Shown one piece after another: positions 18,501-26,742 of a DNA stretch of 64,000 nucleotides (its first letter is position 1; every line of letters starts with the position of its first letter). The notes beneath the pieces are model-generated. The model was not told the origin of the DNA and ran no database searches. It worked only from the letters and a program-made list of their open reading frames with translations. Position numbers and translations under genes: made by a program. Where the stretch lies: assembly GCA_964635975.1 (NCBI GenBank), contig CAZWPO010000012.1:1-64000 (forward strand). The letters are read 5' to 3'. The DNA is from UBA5314 sp964635975. GTDB lineage: Bacteria > Bacillota > Syntrophomonadia > Syntrophomonadales > Syntrophomonadaceae.

Positions 18501-20823
18501 TTATCAAATCCCGATTGATCGAATCCTTCACGGTTAAAGCCTTCTTTATTAAACCCGGCCTGATTAANNNNNNNNNNNNNNNNNNNNNNNNNNNNNNNNN
18601 NNNNNNNNNNNNNNNNNNNNNNNNNNNNNNNNNNNNNNNNNNNNNNNNNNNNNNNNNNNNNNNNNNNCCTTCTTTATCAAATCCTGATTGATCGAATCCT
18701 TCACGGTTAAAGCCTTCTTTATTAAACCCGGCCTGATTAAATCCTTCCTTATCGAATCCTTTGGCGTCGAATCCGGACTTGTTGAATCCTTCTTTGTTAA
18801 ACCCGGTTTTGTCGAAGCCTTCCTTGTTAAAACCTTCTTTATCAAATCCTGATTGATCGAATCCTTCACGGTTAAAGCCTTCTTTATCAAATCCGGCCTT
18901 ATTGAAACCTTGTTTATCAAACCCTGATTCATCGAAGCCCTCTTTGTCAAATCCTTCTTTATCAAAACCATCCCGGTTGAAACCTTCTTTGTTAAAGCCT
19001 TCGCTATTATAGCCCTCCCGGTCATAGGCGCTTTCTTCACTAATCTCGGTTGCTTCTGTTTTAGAGCCAGTTGCATCTTGTGCAGCAGATGCTTTGCCGG
19101 CCACTATTACATCCGCTTGGGCAGGGGCATTGTCTTCCAGCGCCCTGGTATCGATGAGAATACCATTATCAGAACTGTCAATTAAATTTCCAGAGTCCGG
19201 CTTCATTACACCAGCCTCTTCAAGGGCAGTCTCAATTATTAATCCGGATTCAAGCCCGCTTATTATCGCGCCTTCTTCATCTGTATCTATTATTATTTCA
19301 GGTTCAAGCTGGACCCGTATCACTTCTTTGTCACTTACAACCGTATCAATATTGGCTTCATTTATATTGTCTCTGCGATAGCCTGATTCAGGCGTAAAGA
19401 CATGGTCATTTTCCGGACCCGAAATATAGTTTTCTTCATTACGACGGCGCCCTATTTGATGAGTTCCCTGGGCCATGCCGACTGATCCGGCACCAGTTCC
19501 GGCTGCTGTTCCTCCAGCACCGGGTAATGGCCCTCCACCAGCCGGGTATAAGGGCGTTCCACTGGCGGGCGGAACCACACCTCCGCCTCCACTCAGGCCT
19601 CCCAACGCTCCCAAAGCAGTAGCAATCAATCCAGGAACCGCCACACCGACTACTGCTTCAGTAGTATTGGCGGGCCCAGGTATATTTCCTACCGAACCTA
19701 CTCCAGCCGGGCTTTCTATATAGCCTCCCGGGGATGATTTTGTTCTGCTCCCGGAAGTATTAGTTAAATCATTTGCCGAGCCATTGGTAACTTTAAAATG
19801 AGGTGTAGCCCTTACCTCACCCATTCCTCTGCCGCCAGACTGAGAATTCTGTGACCAGGTGGCCGGGTCCGAATCCATTACAGTATAAGTTCCGGCGGGT
19901 ATAACAATATTGGGGGATACTTCCCAGTAAGCATTGGGAACTCCTCCCTGACCCGGACGGCTGGTAGCCTGCCAGGGGCCATAGGTCTTTGCATCGCTGC
20001 TCTTCAGGAATATAGTGCCTGGAGTTGCTCCCCGCGCATTATTCCAGTGATAGGTTGTTATGAAGGTTACAAGATGCGGACTATTAATTTTAAAGATAGT
20101 TGGAACCGTCGGCCCATTGCCTACCCCGGCTATATTCATGGTATCGGATATCTTGACCGGTTCATCCAAGGCGGTCCCGCTTACAACTTCCTGTGATGAG
20201 GGCACTGAATTATTGTTTCCCTGGTTGGTAGCTTCCTTCTTGCCGGTTGCGGGTTGATTTAGAAATCCATTGCTTTCCAGACCATTCAGCAGTTGCTGGG
20301 CCAAGCTCCTGGCAGTCTGCAAATCAGCTGCGCTGTTATTGCCGGTCTCATATATTTCAACTTCAATCATATATTTGGGCAGAATAATCCATACTCCGGC
20401 TCCGTCTGGCATCGTATACTCGTGTGTCTGATAACCGGTAATGGGAATAACACTGACAACTGCCTCGTCATCCCTATTTCTTACATTAAAGTCGATTACC
20501 GCTTGCATTGGTGTTCCACTCACAGGTTCATCTATGGCCAGGCAAACCCAACCAGTGCTCAATTCTCCAATCCCTTCATAAAAATTGAAGCTTCCCCCGG
20601 ATACCGGTTCTGTATCGTGTGCAAGATGCCAGTATGTTAATGAATTTCGCTTGGCTATTTCATTAACTACATCACCTATATTGCCCGCCCTGGATGCACT
20701 TGGCAAACAGGTTGCCAGCAGCATAAACACCATGAATAACGCAGTTATTGCACCCAGAACTTTTTTAATTCGTTTCCTGTTTTTTGCCAGGTTTAGTATT
20801 GACAAGCTACTCACCCCCATCAT
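15566..20823 (-). CDS. Giant secreted protein with pentapeptide G-[FY]-[ND]-x-x tandem repeats (spans assembly gap)
   Basis: I join the sequence on both sides of the 100-N gap into one gene: repeat codons leave the gap in one frame and re-enter in another only because the gap length is a placeholder. The N-terminus has a signal peptide (KKVLGAITALFMVFMLLA...ASRA), then an exported region of about 480 residues with a Gly/Pro-rich stretch. At least 70 five-residue repeats follow (17897-19029). The next region (PFGATWVPTKPKLGEPYPKT) runs directly into a 730-residue C-terminal part with a coiled coil, a glycine-rich hydrophobic segment near 16700-17000, GSGDD-type linkers and an unrecognised last domain. 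With a 92-bp gap the length is 1,749 residues. The start is ATG 20823; TTG 20805, behind GGGGGTGA, is an alternative. The layout recalls secreted polymorphic toxins or giant adhesins, but no catalytic motif is seen. Confidence 0.75.
17897..19029 (-). repeat. Coding pentapeptide repeat array with 165-bp higher-order period
   Basis: The 15-bp unit encodes G-[FY]-[ND]-[KRE]-[EDSA]. About 24 units are visible on the right of the gap and about 46 on the left. Near the gap the units group into a 165-bp superrepeat of 11 pentapeptides: the block at 18676 recurs at 18841. Units towards the C-terminus (17897-18400) are more diverged and include Tyr and Trp in place of Phe. Confidence 0.9.
18568..18667. 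other. Assembly gap of 100 Ns inside the repeat array
   Basis: Exactly 100 Ns indicate a scaffold gap of unknown length, caused by the repeats. The superrepeat landmark at 18503 and the next one at 18676 are 173 bases apart with the Ns counted. Both the 165-bp period and the reading frame are restored if the true gap is 92 bases, or 92 plus a multiple of 165. Confidence 0.95.
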
Positions 20824-20825
20824 TA

Positions 20826-21317
20826 TTATGGCAGCATCCCCACCAGCATCATCCAGCCGGTAGAAAGCAGAAAAGCCAGGACTGAAGGGATCATTACATT
20901 TTTGATGCCCTGGGCGCCTTTTTTCATGACTTCGGTCCCAGCTGTAGCTGCCGCAGTCATAATTGCCGCCGAGGCAAAAGGCATCACCGCATCCCATCCT
21001 AATACAAACTGAGCCAACACTGCCAGAACAGTAAAAGGAATTATAAATAACATGCCGACCGACACCGCTTCGCGTGCAAAATGGCTGCTGGACTGACGTA
21101 AAGCAGCATTACTGGCATTGAATATCATAACCAGCAGGCTAACGGTTAAAAATCCTACTAGCAGTGAAATTAGCAGCGATAATAACAAAGTCATTATTTT
21201 GAATTCCGGTTTACTAAAAGGAATTATCATGCCAAATATTATAAAGCACAGAAAAACCGGCCAGAATTTGACACCGTCTGGTCCAGCCTGGTCTGTATAT
21301 CCCAGTCTCGTCTCCAC
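20826..21317 (-). CDS. Small integral membrane protein
   Basis: The 163-residue product has about four membrane helices (KFWPVFLCFIIFGMIIPF, LLLSLLISLLVGFLTVSLLV, LFIIPFTVLAVLAQFVLG and a last pair ending at WMMLVGMLP). It ends two bases before the giant protein begins, so coupling is likely. GTG at 21317 is well spaced from GGGAGG; TTG at 21326 is the other option. The family is not recognised. It could help export or anchor the giant protein. Confidence 0.6.
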   Translation of the reverse strand: METRLGYTDQAGPDGVKFWPVFLCFIIFGMIIPFSKPEFKIMTLLLSLLISLLVGFLTVSLLVMIFNASNAALRQSSSHFAREAVSVGMLFIIPFTVLAVLAQFVLGWDAVMPFASAAIMTAAATAGTEVMKKGAQGIKNVMIPSVLAFLLSTGWMMLVGMLP

Positions 21318-21356
21318 CTTTATCAACCTCCCGTTACTCTTCTTAGAAATAATACT

Positions 21357-21932
21357 TTAAGCTCCGATTTTACCCAGCAGGGCCCATCCAAACAGTAGGA
21401 TGGCTCCACACAAGGTGGTCATGGCTATACTGAAGGCTACTCGATCCCCCGACATTTGCTTTATGGTAAACATAGTCGGCCGAAGAGCCCATAAGACGCC
21501 TGTAACCCCAAAAGCTACCGCCGTTTTCCAGCCCAGGGCTAACGAAAATAACAATCCGGTAAGGGCATAGACAAGAGTGGCTGAATAACCCAGAGCAAAT
21601 GAGGAAACGGCCCATTCCATGGTGATATTACGCTGGGCCGCCTGAGATAGTGCCCAAACCAAAATCGCGATTAAGGCCACCCCTGCAGTACCATAAAGCA
21701 GGCCCAGCATAGCAATAAGGATGACGCCTGTAGTCTCGATTTGGCCTGATCGCAGCAAATCCAGACCGGTTTGTAGAAAAAAGAGAGTAAATGATAAACC
21801 GGATACCAGAATCGAGAAAGGCCATGGAATCCGGGACATTTGGCCCTTAACCACCTCTCCAGGATTTATTAACATAGTCAGCACCGCTTTCCAGCGAGGT
21901 GTTTCGATTGGTGACAACGTGTTCATAAACAA
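21357..21932 (-). CDS. YIP1-like membrane protein
   Basis: The 191-residue product begins with a short amphipathic region (WKAVLTMLINPGEVVKGQM) typical of bacterial YIP1-domain proteins, then has five membrane helices. It starts at TTG behind GGGAGG. It is the second gene of the giant-protein operon. YIP1 relatives are membrane proteins of unknown bacterial role, often encoded near LemA, zinc-ribbon or secretion genes. Confidence 0.65.
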   Translation of the reverse strand: MFMNTLSPIETPRWKAVLTMLINPGEVVKGQMSRIPWPFSILVSGLSFTLFFLQTGLDLLRSGQIETTGVILIAMLGLLYGTAGVALIAILVWALSQAAQRNITMEWAVSSFALGYSATLVYALTGLLFSLALGWKTAVAFGVTGVLWALRPTMFTIKQMSGDRVAFSIAMTTLCGAILLFGWALLGKIGA

Positions 21933-22005
21933 TTTGGTCCTCCCTCAATTGATAATCTTGAAGATACAATAATACTGTATTAACGCAAGGCACGCCTGAG
22001 CGCCC

Positions 22006-22305
22006 CTAAAATACTCCGGTAAATTTTCTGCCGAATTCTCGGCTCAGTTCCTGAGATACCTCCTCCAAGTTCGTATGTGGAGCAAAATTTCCTATCATAA
22101 TACCGTTTGCGGTTACTATTTCAAGTTCTCCTGATACTTGATCCTTTCTAATAATGCAAATTGACTTTAAATCACTGAATTCAACGACCAGGCGGCCATC
22201 ATCACTTTCCTCCCGGGGTGTTAGAATTAGCTGCCCTTTGGTAATGGAAAGAAAATACAGCCTGGTTTTAAAGAAGCCTGCTTTAATTTTGATCTCAAAG
22301 GTCAT
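22006..22305 (-). CDS. Small soluble beta-rich protein (PH-like)
   Basis: The 99-residue product MTFEIKIKAGFFKTRLYFLSITKGQLILTP-like sequence alternates hydrophobic strands and ends in a helix (EEVSQELSREFGRKF), as in small bacterial PH-like domains. The ATG at 22305 has GAGGTGA at good distance. It is the first gene of the minus-strand locus and diverges from the HTH regulator at 22451. Confidence 0.55.
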   Translation of the reverse strand: MTFEIKIKAGFFKTRLYFLSITKGQLILTPREESDDGRLVVEFSDLKSICIIRKDQVSGELEIVTANGIMIGNFAPHTNLEEVSQELSREFGRKFTGVF

Positions 22306-22450
22306 AGACTTCACCTCAATTAAATTCTAACAATTTCATCTTTAGTAATAATGCTTCCTTATGTAGTTGGCATTGCCATTTTTGCTGGCACGATTTGTGT
22401 CGAAACTTAGAGAATAGAATGTGATATTATTAAGCTGGGAGGTCTGATAC

Positions 22451-24001
22451 ATGCAATTTTCTCAGAAGCTTGATCTGCTAATGACTATTACCAATACTAC
22501 CAACAGCCTTCTAGCCCGCAGCATTTCTTTGGATGCTTCCTTTGTCAGTAGATTGCGCAGAGGAGTGCGTTCTCCAGCTAAAAATGCCAATTACATACAG
22601 TCTCTAGCTGTATTCTTCGCCCGCAGATGTAATGCCGACTACCAAAAAGCAGCACTGGCAGATGCCATGAAAAGCAGTTCCTCACTACGGCTGCAAGAAT
22701 TTGAAAACTCACCTGAAATTATTCATGAGTGGCTCATGGATGGTAAAAACTCTGTCGAAGAATTCCTTGAAAGAGTTTCTGACTTCAGCTTTAAAAAAAA
22801 CCAACCCCGAAAGGCTGTTAATCCCTTTGAAATAGCCGGCAATCTGAGCATCGGTAACTCGGGCATTCAAGTGTGGCATGGTGTTGTAGGCAAACAAGAG
22901 GCGGTACTAAGATTCTTGTCCCTGGTTATAAAAAGCAAGCAGGCGCAAACCCTGCTTTTATATAGCAATGAGGACCTTGCATGGTTGACCGAAAACCCCG
23001 ATTTTACAGCAAAGTGGGCTGCTCTTCTGGAGCAGGTAATCAGAGCAGGAAACCGGATCAGGATTATTCATACAGTAAACCGCAAATTTGATGAGATGTT
23101 CTCCGCAATAAAAGAATGGGTTCCTATATATATGACGGGAAGCATTGAGCCATACTACTATCCCAAGACACGCGACAGGTTGCTACGGCGAACCCTGTTT
23201 ATAGCACCCACAACCGCTGCCTTGGCATCTACCACCATAGGATCTGGAACAAAGAATGCGGCCAACTTTATCTATACCGATAGCAACACTATCGATTCCT
23301 TGATCGAGGAATTTAACGAATTTTTGTCCCTTTGCCGCCCTCTTATGAACATATTTACGCCATTTAGCAAAGGTGATTATTTATCGCTTCTATCAGAATT
23401 TGAAGACGAGGGAGCCAACAGAATATTAAAAGCCGACGGCTTTTCCAATCTCACCATGCCTCCTGATGTTGTACAAAGTCTATTAACGCGAAGTCAAAGC
23501 CCATACCAAAAACAATTGTTAGAATACCAACTTGAGCGGATTAAAAGATTTGAAAATAGCTTACAAAAATATTTTTTCAGAGAAATAGCTGTCCTGCCGG
23601 ATCTGGAAACAATAAGAGCAGGCAACGTGCCTGCCATCTTTTCTGATATGGTAGCGGAAAAGATGCTTTTCTATACACCGTATGAATTTAGCAGACATCT
23701 TCAGAATATAATCAGACTTCATAATACCTATGATAGCTTTGACATACATTTTTCTGACAATAAAGGCTTAGCAAACTGCGTGGTGGATGTTAAAGAGGAT
23801 GTGGGAGTTATTGTAGGGAAAACTTCGCTTCCAACGGTAATTTTCGCTATAAATGAAAGCAACCTGACAGCCGCATTTTGGGATTATATGACCGCAAACT
23901 TGAAGAACTCTTCTAACAGCAAGCGGAAAAAGGATTTTGTTATCAACAAGCTTACAAATGTGATTGATAATCTTGGCCAAAGCATTAACTCCCAAAAGTA
24001 A
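22451..24001 (+). CDS. HTH transcriptional regulator with large unknown sensor domain
   Basis: The 516-residue protein has an N-terminal HTH resembling the XRE type (LLARSISLDASFVSRLRRGVRSP). It continues with a helical linker and a 350-residue domain (WHGVVGKQEAVLRFLSLV...LLLYSNEDLAWLTENP) that I do not recognise; similar HTH-plus-long-domain regulators occur in Clostridia. A good GGGAGG precedes the ATG. It is transcribed divergently from the giant-protein operon with 145 bases between starts, so regulation of that operon is plausible. Confidence 0.6.
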   Translation: MQFSQKLDLLMTITNTTNSLLARSISLDASFVSRLRRGVRSPAKNANYIQSLAVFFARRCNADYQKAALADAMKSSSSLRLQEFENSPEIIHEWLMDGKNSVEEFLERVSDFSFKKNQPRKAVNPFEIAGNLSIGNSGIQVWHGVVGKQEAVLRFLSLVIKSKQAQTLLLYSNEDLAWLTENPDFTAKWAALLEQVIRAGNRIRIIHTVNRKFDEMFSAIKEWVPIYMTGSIEPYYYPKTRDRLLRRTLFIAPTTAALASTTIGSGTKNAANFIYTDSNTIDSLIEEFNEFLSLCRPLMNIFTPFSKGDYLSLLSEFEDEGANRILKADGFSNLTMPPDVVQSLLTRSQSPYQKQLLEYQLERIKRFENSLQKYFFREIAVLPDLETIRAGNVPAIFSDMVAEKMLFYTPYEFSRHLQNIIRLHNTYDSFDIHFSDNKGLANCVVDVKEDVGVIVGKTSLPTVIFAINESNLTAAFWDYMTANLKNSSNSKRKKDFVINKLTNVIDNLGQSINSQK

Positions 24002-24434
24002 GAACCAGCAAACTTCTTCAAGGCCTTCGAATCTCTGGTTGCAAATAGCAAAGAGCCGGGATTACTTCAACAACCCGTTGTACTAAAGTAGCGTACCCTC
24101 TCCAATGCTAGCCTTATCCTCAGATGTATGCGAATATGCAGATACTTCTTATTGCCGTGTAACTGCATACTCATGAATAGCTTTCTTGTTAAACCTTCCC
24201 CCTGAACATCTTGTACTACCTCTATTGTCATGAAAGCATCTGGGTCAGAATCAAAAACAATACTTTTCAATTTTGATACCTGTAGCCTCGTGACTACACA
24301 ATAAAGCACTTCCTCGTCTTCTTCGTTATAGCCGCCTTTCGCGTAAAAATGAGTTACTCTGACCTGAGCCCAAAAATCTAATCAGCCTGCGGTGTTAGTT
24401 TTGAAGTAAAATTGACTTGCAGGAGGGTTTCTAG

Positions 24435-24701
24435 ATGAAAAGAAACAGATTCACAGAGGAACAGATTATCGGCATCCTCAAAGCCCATGAAAACGGCATG
24501 AAGATCGCTGATATTGTTCGTCAATATGGAATTGCTGAACAGACATTCTACCGTTGGAAATCCAAGTATGGCGGCATGGAAGTAAGCGAAGCTAAAAGGC
24601 TTAAGCAACTTGAAGAAGAGAATCGCCGTTTGAAACAGCTCGTTGGCGAACAAGCCTTGGATATCCAGGGGCTGAAATATATCATTGAAAAAAACCGGTA
24701 A
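24435..24701 (+). CDS. IS3-family transposase OrfA (HTH/leucine zipper)
   Basis: The 88-residue protein has an HTH_21-type N-terminus (RFTEEQIIGILKAHENGMK...ADIVRQYGIAEQTFYRWK) and a C-terminal leucine-zipper segment (LKQLEEENRRLKQLVGEQ). AGGAGGG precedes the ATG. Near its end an A7 run (24686-24692) followed by C is a likely -1 frameshift site, which would fuse it to OrfB. Confidence 0.92.
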   Translation: MKRNRFTEEQIIGILKAHENGMKIADIVRQYGIAEQTFYRWKSKYGGMEVSEAKRLKQLEEENRRLKQLVGEQALDIQGLKYIIEKNR

Positions 24702-24745
24702 CGCCTGCTCGCGGACGCCACCTGGTTTCGGGGCTTAAGAAAGAC

Positions 24746-25537
24746 TTGGGCTTCAGTGAAGTCAGGGCGTGCAGGTTAATTGGTATAGGGCGTTCTACAT
24801 ATCGTTATCAAGCGAGAGTTTCGGTTGAAAATGAAGAGCTTCAAGCCCGGTTGATAGAGCTTGCTCTTGTATGGCGACGATTCGGTTATCGCCGTCTTCA
24901 TGCGCTGCTAGCTAGAGAAGGCTGGCAAGTTAATCATAAACGGGTTTATCGATTGTATCGCAAAGCTGGATTAGCTGTTCGCCGCCGAAAACGGAAACGC
25001 GTATTGACTGACCGAGGAAAACCCCAAGCGGTCCTGGCTGTACCCAATCAACGTTGGTCGATGGACTTTGTATCTGACTCAACAGCATCTGGCCAGCGGT
25101 TTCGTGTCCTGGTTGTACTGGATGAAGGCACCCGTGAATGTCTAGCTTGTGAAACAGATACGTCCTTGACCGGAGCTAGAGTCCAAAGAGTCCTGGACCG
25201 GATAGCTTTGGATTGTGGCTATCCCAGGGAGATCTTATCAGATAATGGTCCGGAGTTTGCCGGTTTAATATTAAACCAATGGGCGTATGAAAATCGAGTG
25301 AGGCAGCTTTTCATTCAGCCCGGAAAACCTATGCAAAATGGTTATGTAGAAAGCTTCAATGGCAAGCTGCGGGACGAATGCTTAAACGAGCACTGGTTCA
25401 GGACGGTTAAAGAAGCCCAGCGAATCATAGAAACTTGGCGTTTAAACTATAACAATTTACGGCCACATAGCGCTTTGAAGAACTTGACTCCGGTTGAATA
25501 CCGAGAAGCTATCTCGGCCCAGATTCTAGCATCATAA
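24746..25537 (+). CDS. IS3-family transposase OrfB (DDE integrase domain)
   Basis: The 263-residue protein has an HTH_21 region, then an rve DDE domain: the first Asp in NQRWSMDFVSDS, the second in EILSDNGPEF and the Glu in NGYVESFNGKLRDECLNEHW. The frame is open upstream of the TTG at 24746 to the A7 run in OrfA, so the active transposase is probably the -1 frameshift OrfAB fusion rather than this separate product. All catalytic residues are present, so the element may be active. Confidence 0.92.
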   Translation: MGFSEVRACRLIGIGRSTYRYQARVSVENEELQARLIELALVWRRFGYRRLHALLAREGWQVNHKRVYRLYRKAGLAVRRRKRKRVLTDRGKPQAVLAVPNQRWSMDFVSDSTASGQRFRVLVVLDEGTRECLACETDTSLTGARVQRVLDRIALDCGYPREILSDNGPEFAGLILNQWAYENRVRQLFIQPGKPMQNGYVESFNGKLRDECLNEHWFRTVKEAQRIIETWRLNYNNLRPHSALKNLTPVEYREAISAQILAS

Positions 25538-25839
25538 ATATGGCTTTTACTAACATTTCGGCTGTACAGATGTGGGGGTCAGGTCAACTCCCCTCCCGAG
25601 TCGATGAAGAATAGCTTCAGATATTTCGCCTGCTTTGTCAGATATAATCATTACTGATTTGGATTCCTTCAAACCACTCAATACTAAATCAATAACCTTA
25701 TATGCTACAAAGTAAGCAATCATAGAATACATAGCATTTCCCCAGCCAAATATAAAACCAGCGGCTCCAAGAATTAACACATTGAAAACCATAATTACTT
25801 CACCAACTAAAGAGGCTAATTTTGGTCCGATAATCAAAG

Positions 25840-26253
25840 CCGCCTACCTATAAAATGGAAGAAAGGCGGTGAGCGATTTGGCTGGGAAAATAAGCTAGAA
25901 TACCGAAGTGTTTAATCAAATATCATCTATTCGGCAAAAACTGACTGACGTTTCACCGTTAAACGCATTGGCATTTTCGGATCATACGCTCGAGGTGAGG
26001 AAAAAGCAGGAAGCGATATCGATATCATTGTAGAGCTTGACGAGCAGACCTTCGATCACTATATGGACTTAAAATTCAGGCTGGAAGAAGTGCTGCAGCG
26101 TCCAGTAGACCTGGTGATTGCTGATACGGTTAAACCACGCCTTAACACAATTATTGAGCAGGAGATTATCTATGCCTGGAGATCCCCGCCTTTATCTAGA
26201 CGATATTCTCGAAGCAATTGATAATATTCATGAATTTCTGTCTAACATTGACT
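25840..26253 (+). pseudogene. Degenerate second copy of the MNT/HEPN toxin-antitoxin pair
   Basis: This region matches 28536-28945 closely, from CTAAAATGGAAGAAAGG onwards. The nucleotidyltransferase frame has a TAG at its seventh codon (AGCTAG where the intact copy has AGCGAG) and a one-base deletion shortly after, so it is dead. The HEPN part begins normally (CCTGGAGATCCCCGCC...) but stops after about 28 codons where the sequence runs into the 26254-26281 repeat. It also replaces the 5' part of the yitT relic. Confidence 0.8.
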
Positions 26254-26281
26254 TATAAAATAGCGGCGGTCCCTTGGTGCC
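26254..26281 (+). repeat. Diverged copy of the tRNA-tail repeat
   Basis: ATAAAATAGCGGCGGTCC followed by CTTGGTGCCA matches ATAAAATAGTGTCGGTCC and CTCTGGCACCA in the repeats at 27253 and 29232. It lies exactly at the point where the HEPN relic is cut off, so it marks a recombination junction. Confidence 0.55.
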
Positions 26282-26451
26282 AGTTGATAGGTTTCGAGCC
26301 ATAAGCTAATACTTGCGCTTTTTTGTTGACACTTTTGGGATTAGAATTCAACCCAACTCCAACTAATTTATTTTTATTTAATGGTTGCCTTATTGACTTG
26401 CGTAGCACGGTTGCGTATCATTAATGTATCGTCGACTGGGAGGTGATTTTA

Positions 26452-26742
26452 ATGCAGTTTATCAATGTGCGGGATTTGAGAATGAGGTCAGCCGAAATTT
26501 GGCGTCAGTTAGAAGAGGAAGGCTATATGGTAATAACCTCTAGCGGAAAGCCTATTGCACTCCTTTCTAATATAGACGAAAAGCAGCTGGAGGATGGTAT
26601 TCGGGCGATCAAACAGGCTAGAGCAACCATAGCTGTTACCAATCTTCAGGAGAAATCGGTTAAAGAAGGGCGAAATCAAATCAGCGAAAGTGACATTGAA
26701 GCTGAAATCAAAAACGTCAGGCGGACGCTGCGATGCGAATAG
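26452..26742 (+). CDS. Phd/YefM-type antitoxin
   Basis: The 96-residue protein begins MQFINVRDLRMRSAEIWRQL and has the Phd/YefM fold signature (GYMVITSSGKPIALLSNI). It would bind and neutralise the PIN toxin encoded next and autoregulate the operon. GGGAGGTGA precedes the ATG at 26452; an in-frame GTG at 26443 is less likely. The end overlaps the toxin gene by 10 bases, as is usual for type II toxin-antitoxin pairs. Confidence 0.85.
   Translation: MQFINVRDLRMRSAEIWRQLEEEGYMVITSSGKPIALLSNIDEKQLEDGIRAIKQARATIAVTNLQEKSVKEGRNQISESDIEAEIKNVRRTLRCE

Larger units (their letters stand above)
24360..25586 (+). mobile_element. IS3-family insertion sequence (IS407-group type)
   Basis: The element is 1,227 bp. 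Its ends read TGACCTGAGCCC and, on the opposite strand, TGACCTGACCCC. It is flanked on both sides by ACTC (24356-24359 and 25587-25590), a 4-bp target duplication as expected for the IS407 group. It carries two overlapping-frame transposase genes and disrupts a yitT-type gene. The fresh target duplication indicates a recent insertion. Confidence 0.9.
24149..25837 (-). pseudogene. yitT: YitT-family membrane protein relic, split by the IS3-family element
   Basis: Minus-strand sequence at 25587-25837 encodes the last membrane helices and start of the DUF2179 domain of a YitT protein (FIFGWGNAMYSMIAYFVAYK, SDKAGEISEAILHRLGRGV). It continues beyond the insertion at 24359 with THFYAKGGY and VLYCVVTRLQVSKLKSIVF. 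Removing 24360-25586 and one ACTC copy restores the frame exactly (RGV|THFY). The gene is also broken by a one-base loss in a G run near 24208; beyond it the correct tail reads GGRFNKKAIHEYAVTRQ and stops at 24149. About 180 N-terminal residues are missing, replaced at 25838 by the degenerate MNT/HEPN copy. Confidence 0.8.

Noticed and set aside
17653..18567. Reading of the repeat region left of the gap as LIRPGLIKKALTVKDSINRD
   Set aside because: This is the wrong frame created by the 100-N placeholder. The frame giving G-[FY]-[ND] repeats continues to 15566.
16913..18691. Long plus-strand open frame of 592 codons opposite the giant protein
   Set aside because: It exists because the repeat codons lack stops on the other strand; the sequence is low complexity and runs into the Ns. 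It is a shadow of the minus-strand gene.
17897..19029. Possible CRISPR array because of regularly spaced short repeats
   Set aside because: The 15-bp period has no unique spacers and is in frame with a continuous protein; there are no cas genes in the window.
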